64,000 nt of DNA from Pontixanthobacter luteolus (GTDB taxonomy: Bacteria > Pseudomonadota > Alphaproteobacteria > Sphingomonadales > Sphingomonadaceae), in contig NZ_WTYP01000001.1 in assembly GCF_009828095.1 (NCBI RefSeq), forward strand, positions 62,001 through 126,000, given 5' to 3'. Below are positions 41,456-50,337 of this stretch, in pieces. Under the pieces are notes generated by a model. The model saw only the letters and a list, made by a program, of their open reading frames with translations, was not told the origin of the DNA and ran no database searches. Position numbers and translations under genes: made by a program. How positions within the stretch are numbered: position 1 is the first letter of the stretch; each line of letters opens with the position of its first letter.

Positions 41456-43510
41456 TCAATCTTCTGCGGCAGCCGCGCCCTTGGCACCTTCGGCCAGCTG
41501 CGGCCGCGATGGCGGCAGCGGTGCATCACGGTCGCCAGTCTTCAGGTACGTGTCGAACCAGCGCATCATCCGCAGATTGTAGTCATAGCGGCTGGCTGCC
41601 TTGCGGTTGCCATGCCCTTCACCGGGGTACAGCACGAGACGCACCGGCGTGTCGGTGCGAACCTTGATGTTGCGGTACAGTTCATAGCTCTGGCTGGGCG
41701 CGACACGCGTATCTTCTGCGCCGTGCATGATCAGGATCGGCGTTTCGGCCTTGTCGACGTGATAGATCGGCGAGACTTCCAGCATACCCTGCCAATTCTC
41801 CCACGGCCATTTGCGGCTGTGCACATTGTACATCTCGACCGGAATGTCGGTGGTGCCGAATTTGCTGATCTGGTTGGAAATGCCGACGAACATCACGCTC
41901 GCCGCATATTCTGCCGACAGCGCAGTTGCGCCCCATGCAGAGGCATAGCCGCCATAGGAACCGCCAGTGATACCGACGCGGTCTGCATCGGCGATGCCTT
42001 CAGCAACGAAGTGACGCTTCGCATCGACGATGTCGTTGAATTCCTTGCCAGCGTAATCGTTCTGGTGCGCCTTGGCGAAATCGACCCCGTAGCCGGTGGA
42101 GCCGCGATAGTTTGGCAGGAACACGGCGTAACCCTGACCGGCGGCAACCTGGCCGGGCTTGCTATAGGCAGTCTGCCAGCCATTGCTTTCATGTGCTTCC
42201 GGCCCGCCATGAACATTCATGATCATCGGCGCGCCGCCGCTGGGGATGCCGCCGACAGGTTCGATCAGAATGCCTTCGACATCCTGTCCGTCGCGCGCCT
42301 TGTAGGTAACCGTACGCTGAGTGCCGAAATCGATTTCCGAGAGCCAGCCATTGTGGTTGCTCCAACGGGTCAGCGTGCCGTCATCTTCCAGCGCGAAAAG
42401 CTCGCTTGGGTGCATGGCACTATCGCCGCGCACAACGATACGGTCGCCGCCAGCCTCGATGCCCGAAATTGCAATGCCGCCAGTGCCGTATTCGGCCAGC
42501 TGGTTGCCGTTCGCATCATACATGCGCAGGAAACTGGTCGCGCCCTTGTCGATGACAGTCGCGAGGCGTCCATCGGCGAGGAATTCGGCGTCCACCGCAG
42601 CCTCTGCTGCTCCGCCGTTGACGGCTGAAAATGCGCCGGTCGCGATATCGACCAGGTGCAGCGTAGTCGGGGCGGGGTCGTTCTCGTCGATCCCGGCGAT
42701 CATCGAAAGCTTGCTGCCGTCCGGCGAAATTTCGACATCGTCGATCTTGCCGGGTGTTTCGACGATTGCGGTAATGTCGCCGCTCGACAGGTCGAGGATA
42801 TTGACCCGCTTGAGCGTATAGCTGTCGTCGACATTGGGAGTGGGGGATGTTTCGATCACTGCGGTCGTGCCGTTCGGCGCAACCTGGAATGCGCTGACAT
42901 ATCCGGGGATGGTGACCTCCGCCGGATCAGCATCCACATCGGTGCCGTACCGCGCGGAGAACAGCCGGTTTAGGCGGGCTTCTTCTTCATATACGACCGC
43001 GTCAAAACCGGCATCGCTCTGTTCTTCGCGCTGTTCGTCAGCATCGGCGCTGGCCAGCATGTAAATGGTGGTTCCGTCGGGGCTCCACACGTGGGAGCTG
43101 ACATTGGCACCGTCCACTGCGGCCAGCTTGCGCTGCGCGCCGCCATCAACGGGGATGCCCCAGACCGCGCGCTTTTCCTTGTCCTGCGACCAGATGAAGC
43201 TGATCGTGCGGCCATCAGGCGAAAACTTGATGTTGGAAGGGCTGACATCGGCGGGAAGGAAAACGCGTGCGTTATCCGGACCGTAGGCAACGCTCAGTTC
43301 CTGCTTGAAAGAGCCATTGTCTTCGCCCTCTGTCACATCGGGCAAGCTGGAAGTGGTGTAGGCGACCCGCGAACCGTCGGGCGAAACCGCGATAGCTCCG
43401 ACGCTTTCCAGCTTGGCAACATCTTCCGGGGTCATCGGGCGGGCTGCTGCGGTTGCGGCGATTGAAACCGAACCAAGCAGAGTGGCTGCGAGCAAGAGCT
43501 TGCGTGTCAT
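41456..43510 (-). CDS. Exported S9 family (prolyl oligopeptidase-type) serine peptidase
   Basis: 684 residues. A signal peptide (MTRKLLLAATLLGSVSIAAT, ending AAARP) is followed by a beta-propeller made of WD/PD40-like repeats (ISPDGSKLSMIAG, FSPDGRTISFIWS, WSPDGTTIYMLAS). A C-terminal alpha/beta hydrolase carries the nucleophile in GITGGSYGGYASAW, the acid in MHGAEDTRVAPSQS and the His in YPGEGHGNRKAAS. It should cleave short peptides in the periplasm, as dipeptidyl or acylaminoacyl peptidase. It is divergent from the exported amidohydrolase gene at 43661, and a DUF885 gene follows that, forming a peptide-degradation neighbourhood. Confidence 0.9.
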   Translation of the reverse strand: MTRKLLLAATLLGSVSIAATAAARPMTPEDVAKLESVGAIAVSPDGSRVAYTTSSLPDVTEGEDNGSFKQELSVAYGPDNARVFLPADVSPSNIKFSPDGRTISFIWSQDKEKRAVWGIPVDGGAQRKLAAVDGANVSSHVWSPDGTTIYMLASADADEQREEQSDAGFDAVVYEEEARLNRLFSARYGTDVDADPAEVTIPGYVSAFQVAPNGTTAVIETSPTPNVDDSYTLKRVNILDLSSGDITAIVETPGKIDDVEISPDGSKLSMIAGIDENDPAPTTLHLVDIATGAFSAVNGGAAEAAVDAEFLADGRLATVIDKGATSFLRMYDANGNQLAEYGTGGIAISGIEAGGDRIVVRGDSAMHPSELFALEDDGTLTRWSNHNGWLSEIDFGTQRTVTYKARDGQDVEGILIEPVGGIPSGGAPMIMNVHGGPEAHESNGWQTAYSKPGQVAAGQGYAVFLPNYRGSTGYGVDFAKAHQNDYAGKEFNDIVDAKRHFVAEGIADADRVGITGGSYGGYASAWGATALSAEYAASVMFVGISNQISKFGTTDIPVEMYNVHSRKWPWENWQGMLEVSPIYHVDKAETPILIMHGAEDTRVAPSQSYELYRNIKVRTDTPVRLVLYPGEGHGNRKAASRYDYNLRMMRWFDTYLKTGDRDAPLPPSRPQLAEGAKGAAAAED

Positions 43511-43660
43511 CTGGTGTTTTCCTCTCGTGACGTACGTTTGCGACGGTAATACCCAAACTGGTTACCAGTGCAACCGGATGGCTGGTGCGAAGTTCCGCAC
43601 AGCCCGCTTGCCTCGCCGGGACATCATAGGCATCACCTGCGCAACGAGGGAGATTTTCAA

Positions 43661-44941
43661 ATGCGTTCGACACGATTGATTGCCGCAGCACTTGCCGCCA
43701 GCACTGCCCTGTTCGCAGGCACTGCTTTTGCCCAAACAACCATCATCCACGCAGGATCGGTGGTCACCGACGCAGCCGGAACCGCATCCGGCCCGGCAAC
43801 CATCACCGTGACCGATGGCAAGATCGTGAGCATCGATGACGGTTTCCTACCTACGCCCGAAGGTGCAACGATGGTGCACATGCCCGACAAGACAGTCCTT
43901 CCCGGGCTGATCGATTTGCATGTCCATCTGACCGGCGATCCTGGCGGCGATTTCTGGAAAGAAGCGATCGAGGCAGAAGAATGGGGCGTTGTGGTCGGCG
44001 CAAAGAATGCAGAAACAACGCTGCGGGCAGGTTTCACCACAGTGCGCGAAGCGGGCAGTGCGCAGCATACCTCGTTTGCTCTGCGCCGCGGCACTGCCGA
44101 GGGTATGATCCTTGGGCCGCGGATTGTCGCGGCGGGTCCGGCACTGGCGATTGTCGGCGGGCACGGCGATGTTTCCGGCTTCAAGCCCGAGGTGAACGAA
44201 GTGCTGACCAGTGGATACACCTGCACTGGCGCTGTCGAATGCGCCGAGAAAGTGCGCCGCGCGGGCCAGAACGGGGCTGACGTGATCAAGATTACTGCCA
44301 CCGGCGGTGTGCTCAGCCAGCAGGGCGCGGGTCTGGAGGCGCACTTCACCGCCGACGAGATGAAGAGCATCGCCGACACCGCCCGCTCGCTGGGGCTAAA
44401 GGTCATGGCGCATGCGCATGGCGCGCGCGGAATCGAGGCGGCGAGCAAGGCGGGCATTTACACGATCGAACACGGCACTTTCATCGACCAGCAGGCGGCG
44501 CGAACCATGAAAGCGAACGGGACGATCCTGGTCCCTACCTTGATGGCGTTCAAAGGTATCAGCGAAGGGCTGGGCAAGGGGGTCTACACGCCGGTGGTTG
44601 AGGAGAAGATCCGATCAACCGTTGATGTGGCGCTTTCGCTGGTCACGCGTGCCCGCAAGGAAGGGGTCGAGATCGCTTTCGGGACCGATGCCGGCGTCTT
44701 CACGCACGGCCGCAATGCAGAGGAATTCGGCCTGCTGAAGGATCAGGGGATGAGCGACCGCGAGGCGCTTGCCAGTGCGACTACGGTCGCCGCGAAGGTG
44801 CTCGGTATGGAAGGCCAGATTGGCCGCCTTGCACCGGGATACTCGGCAGATATCATTGCGGTGGCAGGCAATCCGCTGACCGACGTAACCGTACTGGAAA
44901 ACGTCGACTGGGTAATGGTGCGGGGCAAGATCGCGGACTGA
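43661..44941 (+). CDS. Exported metal-dependent amidohydrolase (Xaa-Pro dipeptidase-like)
   Basis: 426 residues from ATG 43661, with GAGGGAG upstream. It has a signal peptide (MRSTRLIAAALAASTALFAG, ending TAFAQ). The amidohydrolase barrel metal ligands are LHVHLTGDPGG, the carboxylated-lysine region ADVIKITATGGVLS, HAHGARGIEAA, IEHGTFID and FGTDAGVFTHG. Related exported enzymes cleave dipeptides with C-terminal proline or arginine. The gene is divergent from the S9 peptidase. The next gene downstream (DUF885) is also an exported peptidase-like protein. Confidence 0.85.
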   Translation: MRSTRLIAAALAASTALFAGTAFAQTTIIHAGSVVTDAAGTASGPATITVTDGKIVSIDDGFLPTPEGATMVHMPDKTVLPGLIDLHVHLTGDPGGDFWKEAIEAEEWGVVVGAKNAETTLRAGFTTVREAGSAQHTSFALRRGTAEGMILGPRIVAAGPALAIVGGHGDVSGFKPEVNEVLTSGYTCTGAVECAEKVRRAGQNGADVIKITATGGVLSQQGAGLEAHFTADEMKSIADTARSLGLKVMAHAHGARGIEAASKAGIYTIEHGTFIDQQAARTMKANGTILVPTLMAFKGISEGLGKGVYTPVVEEKIRSTVDVALSLVTRARKEGVEIAFGTDAGVFTHGRNAEEFGLLKDQGMSDREALASATTVAAKVLGMEGQIGRLAPGYSADIIAVAGNPLTDVTVLENVDWVMVRGKIAD

Positions 44942-45065
44942 TCACGGCCCGCCAGGCGGCGTGCCGCTAATCGACCGGCAAATGCCTTTGGTCGATAGGG
45001 GCATGCCTTGACCTGCCTTGCCTGACTAATACACTTCGCACGATATCATTTAGGGGACTAACACG

Positions 45066-46877
45066 ATGAAAACTCTACGCCTTGCCTTGTTGGCAACCGC
45101 CGCACTTGCACTTCCGGCAGCCCCAGCGCTGGCCGATCACCACGCTGAAACAGCTGCAACAGAGACTGCCCAGACCGAAGGCGAGAAGCTGACCGCGCTG
45201 TTCGCCGAATCCGATGCGCGCAGCCTGCAGCTAAACCCGCTTGGCCGCCTGTTCCGCGGCGATGACAGCGACGCCGACAAGCTTGGCGATTACCTGACCG
45301 ATTCCAGCTTTTACGCCAGCCGTCTCGATACGCAGCTCAACCTTGCCCTGCTTGCGCAGATCGACCGCAGCAAGCTGAGCGAAACCGATCAGCTGGCCTA
45401 TGACGTGTTCAAATATAATCAGGAACAGTCGCTGGCCGGTCAGACCGATGAAATCCGTGCGCTGACCGAAGTGCGCCCGGTAAACCATTTCAGCGGCTTC
45501 CACACTTTCTATCCTACATTTGCCAGCGGCAAGGGCGCCGCGCCGTTCAAGACGCTTGCGAACTACGAAGACAACCTGTCGCGCCACGATGATTACATCG
45601 CCATCACCGACCGCGCGATCGACAAGTTCCGTGACGGGATGGAAAGCGGCGTCGTCGAAACCAAGCTGACGATCAACAATGTGATCCAGCAATTCGATAC
45701 GCAGCTGGCAATCCCGATTGCGGATTCGCAGTTCATGGGCCCGGTTGCTGCGTTCCCGGAAGATTTTTCCGACGAAGACAAGGCGCGCCTGACCGCAGCC
45801 TATGAAGCCAAGACTGCGGAAATCTATGCAGCTCACGCCCGGATGCGTGATTTCCTGCGTGATGAATACATGGCGGCTGCCCGCGACACCGTCGGCCTGA
45901 GCGACATGAAAGGCGGCGACAAGCTTTACGCCCAGTTGATCGAGAACACGACAACGCTGCCTCTGTCGGCCGACTATCTGCACAATCTCGGCCTGAGCGA
46001 AGTCGAGCGGATCAAGACCGGCCTGGAAGAAATCAAGGCCGAGGTCGGGTTCGAGGGAACACTCAACGAATTCTTCGACTATGTCCGCACCGATGATCAG
46101 TTCAAGCCGGAAAGCCGCGAAGCGCTGACGCAGAGCTATTACGACATCGGCAAGCAGGTAGACGAAAAAATCGGCGATTATTTCAGCCTGCTGCCGAAAT
46201 CCGAACTGCGCATTCAGCCCTACGATCCTGCGATCGAACAGTTCAGTGCGGGCGGTTCGTACCAGTCCGGAACGCCAGACGGTTCGCGCCCCGGCACATT
46301 CTATTTCAATGCCTATGACCTGCCCAGCCGCCTGACGACGGGCAACGTCACACTGTACCTGCACGAAGGCGCGCCGGGCCATCACTTCCAGATCAGCCTG
46401 GCACAAGAAAACGACGCGCTGCCTGCGTTTATGCGCTTTGGCGGGACGACGGCATTCGTTGAAGGCTGGGCGCTTTATTCGGAGACACTCGGTTACGAAA
46501 TGGGCTTCTTCGATGATCCATGGAACCGTTACGGCACATTGCAGGATGAGCAGCTGCGCGCCATGCGGCTGGTGGTCGATACCGGCCTCCATGCGAAGGG
46601 CTGGACCCGTGATCAGGCGATCGACTTCATGCTCGCCAATTCGGGTATGACCCGTACCGAAGTGGTTTCCGAGGTCGAACGCTACATCGCAATCCCGAGC
46701 CAGGCGCTTGCCTACAAGGTTGGTGCCCTGAAAATTCAGGAACTGCGCCAGAAGGCAGAGACAGAGCTTGGTGATGATTTCGACATCAAGGAATTCCACG
46801 CTCAGGTTCTGGGTACGGGCGGCCTTCCGCTGCCGGTCCTCGAAGCCAAGATCGATCGCTGGATCGCCAGCAAGTAA
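45066..46877 (+). CDS. DUF885 family exported protein, probable metallopeptidase
   Basis: 603 residues. The signal peptide is MKTLRLALLATAALALPAAP, with cleavage near ALADHH. The mature chain is mostly helical and matches DUF885, with the metal-binding signature LYLHEGAPGHHFQISLAQEN (HE then HH) and VEGWALYSETLGYEMGFF. Members are thought to be zinc carboxypeptidase-like enzymes. AGGGGA precedes the ATG. The location after an exported peptidase and amidohydrolase supports a role in periplasmic peptide use; specificity is unknown. Confidence 0.85.
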   Translation: MKTLRLALLATAALALPAAPALADHHAETAATETAQTEGEKLTALFAESDARSLQLNPLGRLFRGDDSDADKLGDYLTDSSFYASRLDTQLNLALLAQIDRSKLSETDQLAYDVFKYNQEQSLAGQTDEIRALTEVRPVNHFSGFHTFYPTFASGKGAAPFKTLANYEDNLSRHDDYIAITDRAIDKFRDGMESGVVETKLTINNVIQQFDTQLAIPIADSQFMGPVAAFPEDFSDEDKARLTAAYEAKTAEIYAAHARMRDFLRDEYMAAARDTVGLSDMKGGDKLYAQLIENTTTLPLSADYLHNLGLSEVERIKTGLEEIKAEVGFEGTLNEFFDYVRTDDQFKPESREALTQSYYDIGKQVDEKIGDYFSLLPKSELRIQPYDPAIEQFSAGGSYQSGTPDGSRPGTFYFNAYDLPSRLTTGNVTLYLHEGAPGHHFQISLAQENDALPAFMRFGGTTAFVEGWALYSETLGYEMGFFDDPWNRYGTLQDEQLRAMRLVVDTGLHAKGWTRDQAIDFMLANSGMTRTEVVSEVERYIAIPSQALAYKVGALKIQELRQKAETELGDDFDIKEFHAQVLGTGGLPLPVLEAKIDRWIASK

Positions 46878-46929
46878 GATTGGGTGACACGCAGGCCCGG
46901 TACACGTGCCTGCTGCCGGGGAATGACAC

Positions 46930-47583
46930 ATGGATATTGCTAGCAACCGTGCGGTGAAGTTCGTCTCCATCGCCTTGATCGCAACGGTCGTACTGCAATT
47001 GGTCTATATGGCATTCCTCGGCGGCCCTCAGCCTGCCGAAGCGGGGGCTGCACTGACGAGCGCAGACGTCATTCGCTATTTCGACGAGCGCGGCACAGAG
47101 ATTACAGCGGTCTGGGCGATAGAGGCCGCCGCATTCATAATCATTGCGCTGTCCGCCTTTGTAACGCTCGCACGCGGTGCAGCGATGCCTGTCGCTTGGT
47201 GCGCACTGGGGCTGTTCGGGGTCTTCAACCTGGTCCAGATCGGGATCGGCCTTGCGATGTTCGAACCGGCGGCGCGCGCCGGTGGGGATGAAACCGGCCT
47301 GTTTTTCGTTTTTGTCTCAGGTGCGTTTTTCTTCTTCTATCTGGCCAAGCTGTTTCTGGGCATTGCCGCGACCTTCTTCGGTCTGCGCATAGTCAGCGGC
47401 AATTCGGCGGGTCTGAAGGTTTTGGGCGGCCTGACACTTATTGCCGGTCTGGCTGCAATTGGTGCGAATTTTGCCGCCATGGCGGCGGGCAACTCGGTGC
47501 TGTTCATCGCCGGGGCAACCGGTACCGCCGCAGCGCTGTTCACTGCGGTCGCAGCCGGTTTTGCGATGCGTCTATCCCGCTAA
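46930..47583 (+). CDS. Integral membrane protein of unknown function (DUF4386-like)
   Basis: 217 residues with six hydrophobic segments, starting after a short polar N-terminus (MDIASNRAVKFVSIALIATV). GGGGA lies about 7 bases before the ATG. The segmental pattern resembles DUF4386-type membrane proteins, but no signature residues are firm enough for a family call. It lies 52 bases after the DUF885 gene in the same direction and may share its transcript. The 192 bases that follow, up to otsB, show no other gene. Confidence 0.55.
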   Translation: MDIASNRAVKFVSIALIATVVLQLVYMAFLGGPQPAEAGAALTSADVIRYFDERGTEITAVWAIEAAAFIIIALSAFVTLARGAAMPVAWCALGLFGVFNLVQIGIGLAMFEPAARAGGDETGLFFVFVSGAFFFFYLAKLFLGIAATFFGLRIVSGNSAGLKVLGGLTLIAGLAAIGANFAAMAAGNSVLFIAGATGTAAALFTAVAAGFAMRLSR

Positions 47584-47775
47584 ACCGTATGCCCTGATCG
47601 AAATATCCGCCGGGTTGGTTTCATTTGCGCCGCTGGCGTGCTTTCACTGGACCCGAGGGCTGGGGTGCTGCTGCGAAGGGGCGATGCTGCGCTGCGGCGA
47701 ATTTATGCTGCAATGCAGTGAATAGGTTTGCATGACAGGTTCCAAGCGGCGCCGATGCAAGGTAGACCCCTTGCA

Positions 47776-48528
47776 ATGACCGCGTCTGCGCCCGATTCCA
47801 CGCTCCCCCCGCCGCCTGCTTTTCAGCAACTGGCGGAAAGCCGGGCGGTCGCGCTGTTTCTCGACTTTGACGGCACTTTGGTGGAAATCGCGCCGGGTCC
47901 CGATGCGATCGAAGTGCCTGCGGACCTTTCCTCGCGATTAGAGGAGCTCGGCCAGCGTCTGGACGGACGCCTTGCTCTCGTTAGCGGGCGCGGGCTGGAC
48001 AATATCGCCGATCACGTGGGCGACCTTGCCATTGCCCGCGGCGGATCGCACGGGGCGGAGCGGGTTGCCGCAGATGGCACCAGCCTTGGCAGCAATCCCG
48101 CACCACTGGCAGTTTCCATCGTCGAGGAAATACAGGAAGTGGCGGCAGCCAATGGCGCGCTGTTTGAACGCAAGCGTTTTGGTGCAGCGCTGCATTACCG
48201 CGCTGCACCTGAAACCGGACCGGAGATAGAGGCGGCGGCCCGGCAAATTGCCTCGGCCAACAATCTGCGCGCCAAAAGCGGGAAATGCGTAATCGAACTG
48301 GTCCATCCCGGTGCAGACAAGGGCTCTGCAGTTGCAGCATTCATGGAAACCGATCCGTTTGCGGGCAGCCTGCCGATCTTCATCGGTGACGATGTGACCG
48401 ACGAAGATGGATTTGCCCAGGCGAGCAGACTGGGCGGGTTCGGCATCGCCGTTGGTGATCGCCCCTCGCAAAACGCGGCATACCGCATCAACACTGTGAA
48501 AGAGGTCTATGAATGGCTGAAGCTGTAA
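47776..48528 (+). CDS. otsB: Trehalose-6-phosphate phosphatase
   Basis: 250 residues from ATG 47776. The HAD motifs are VALFLDFDGTLVEIAP (nucleophile Asp and general acid Asp), LVSGRG and the metal-binding IFIGDDVTDEDGFAQA. The cap domain contains the KCVIELVHPGADKGSAV block of OtsB. It removes phosphate from trehalose-6-phosphate. It is first in the otsB-GH15-otsA operon and overlaps the GH15 gene by 16 bases. Alternative upstream starts (47755 ATG, 47728 TTG) lack good binding sites. Trehalose is a compatible solute for osmotic and desiccation stress. Confidence 0.92.
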   Translation: MTASAPDSTLPPPPAFQQLAESRAVALFLDFDGTLVEIAPGPDAIEVPADLSSRLEELGQRLDGRLALVSGRGLDNIADHVGDLAIARGGSHGAERVAADGTSLGSNPAPLAVSIVEEIQEVAAANGALFERKRFGAALHYRAAPETGPEIEAAARQIASANNLRAKSGKCVIELVHPGADKGSAVAAFMETDPFAGSLPIFIGDDVTDEDGFAQASRLGGFGIAVGDRPSQNAAYRINTVKEVYEWLKL

Positions 48529-50333
48529 GCCCCCACACTCCAGATCTCGAGCTTTGGCCGGTTGGCAACTGCCAGGTCAGCGGTTTGATCGACAAACGCG
48601 GCGGTCTGGTGTGGGGCTGTGTTCCCCGCGTGGATGGCGATCCCGTTTTCTGCGCGTTGCTGAACGGCGAAAAACAGGATGCGGGCGTCTGGCGGTTCGA
48701 GCTCGATGGGCAGGTTTCAGCGTCGCAGGAATACATCCGCAACACGCCCATCCTGGTCACCCGCCTCACCGCAGAAGACGGCAGCGCAGTGGAGGTACTG
48801 GATTTCTGCCCCCGTTATGAAGGTAAGGGACGGATGTACCGCCCGGTTGCTTTCGGCCGTATCGTGCGCCCAGTGGCCGGCAATCCGCGGATCAAGGTTA
48901 TCCTCCGGCCGATGAAAAATTACGGCGCGCACACCGTCGAAACCACCAACGGTACCAATCACATACGCTATCTGGTCGGTCCGCAGGCGATGCGGCTCAG
49001 TACCGATGCGCCGATTGGCTACATCATGGAAGGGCGCACTTTCCGGATCGAGGAAGACACGCATTTCTTCCTCGGCCCGGACGAACCATTTGCCGGAAAT
49101 CTGCGCGAGGAAATCCGCCGGATGGAACAGTCGACGCGCAAATACTGGCAGCAATGGGTGCGCGGCCTTGCCACGCCGTTCGAATTTCAGGACGAGGTGA
49201 TCCGCTGCGCGATTACGCTGAAGCTGTGCCAGCATGAAGAAACCGGGGCGATTGTCGCGGCGCTGACAACCTCAATTCCGGAGGCACCGGGCAGCGAACG
49301 CAATTGGGATTACCGGTTCTGCTGGATTCGCGATTCCTACTACACCGTGCAGGCGCTGAACCGGCTTGGCGCGCTGGATGTGCTGGAAAAATACCTCGGC
49401 TATCTGCGTAATATCGTCGATTCTGCGAAAGGCGGCCAGATCCAGCCGCTCTATTCGGTGATGGGCGAAAGCGAACTGAACGAGACGACCGCCGCGCATC
49501 TCGCCGGATATCGCGGGATGGGGCCGGTGCGGGTCGGCAATGCTGCCTACAAACAGATCCAGCACGATTGCTATGGCCAGATCGTCTTGCCGACGGTGCA
49601 GGGCTTTATCGACAAGCGTCTGATGCGGATTGCGGACGACACCGATTTCGCCAGTCTCGAAGAGGTAGGCGAAATGGCGTGGAAGATGCACGACCAGCCT
49701 GACGCCGGTCTGTGGGAATTCCGCACGAGGCAGGAAGTGCACACCTATTCGGCTGTCATGAGCTGGGCCGCGTGCGACCGGCTGGCCAACACCGCCGGTT
49801 GGATCGGCAAGCCCGAGCGCGAGAAATTGTGGCGCGAGCGGGCTGACGCGATCCGCCAGACGATCGAGAAAGAGGCCTGGGTCGAAGGTGACGGCAACGG
49901 CAGTCGGGGGCACTACAAGGCCAGTTTCGAGACAGACTATCTCGATGCCAGCCTGCTGCAAATGATTGATCTGCGCTTCCTGAAACCCGACGATCCGCGA
50001 TTCCAGTCGACTTTCGCAGCGATCGAAAAGGAATTGCGGCGCGGCGAACACATGCTGCGCTATGCGACCGAAGATGATTTCGGTGCCCCTGAAACCGCCT
50101 TCAACGTATGCACATTCTGGCTGATCGAGGCGTTACATCTGGCTGGCCGAAGCGAAGAGGCGCACGGCCTCTTCTCGACCATGCTGGGGCACACCACCGG
50201 GTCGGGTATGCTGAGCGAGGACCTGGACTGGGAAACGGGCGAATTGTGGGGCAATTTCCCGCAGACCTATTCGCTGGTTGGCATCATCAACTGCGCCGGG
50301 CTGCTGTCCAAACCGTGGAGCGAGGTACGCTGA
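48513..50333 (+). CDS. Glycoside hydrolase family 15 protein (glucoamylase/trehalase-like)
   Basis: 606 residues with no signal peptide. The N-terminal beta domain contains GNCQVSGLIDKRGGLVWGCVP. The (alpha/alpha)6 barrel holds RNWDYRFCWIRDSYYTVQALN, one conserved catalytic-site block, and a Glu-containing block near SEDLDWETGELWGNFPQTYSLVG. GH15 members of this bacterial type include glucoamylases, glucodextranases and trehalases. Its overlap with otsB on one side and a 4-base gap to otsA on the other make trehalose or a glucan cycle the likely substrate context. Whether it degrades trehalose is inference. Confidence 0.87.
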   Translation: MAEAVSPHTPDLELWPVGNCQVSGLIDKRGGLVWGCVPRVDGDPVFCALLNGEKQDAGVWRFELDGQVSASQEYIRNTPILVTRLTAEDGSAVEVLDFCPRYEGKGRMYRPVAFGRIVRPVAGNPRIKVILRPMKNYGAHTVETTNGTNHIRYLVGPQAMRLSTDAPIGYIMEGRTFRIEEDTHFFLGPDEPFAGNLREEIRRMEQSTRKYWQQWVRGLATPFEFQDEVIRCAITLKLCQHEETGAIVAALTTSIPEAPGSERNWDYRFCWIRDSYYTVQALNRLGALDVLEKYLGYLRNIVDSAKGGQIQPLYSVMGESELNETTAAHLAGYRGMGPVRVGNAAYKQIQHDCYGQIVLPTVQGFIDKRLMRIADDTDFASLEEVGEMAWKMHDQPDAGLWEFRTRQEVHTYSAVMSWAACDRLANTAGWIGKPEREKLWRERADAIRQTIEKEAWVEGDGNGSRGHYKASFETDYLDASLLQMIDLRFLKPDDPRFQSTFAAIEKELRRGEHMLRYATEDDFGAPETAFNVCTFWLIEALHLAGRSEEAHGLFSTMLGHTTGSGMLSEDLDWETGELWGNFPQTYSLVGIINCAGLLSKPWSEVR

Positions 50334-50337
50334 TATC

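Noticed and set aside
43572-43596. GGAAC-N16-GGTT on the minus strand before the S9 peptidase as an EcfG promoter
   Set aside because: The -10 part has a mismatch in the key CGTT and distance to the start codon is less convincing; a chance match cannot be excluded.
45231-46970. 579-codon open frame on the minus strand
   Set aside because: Antisense to the DUF885 gene with its signal peptide and HEGAPGHH motif; no domain recognisable in the antisense product.
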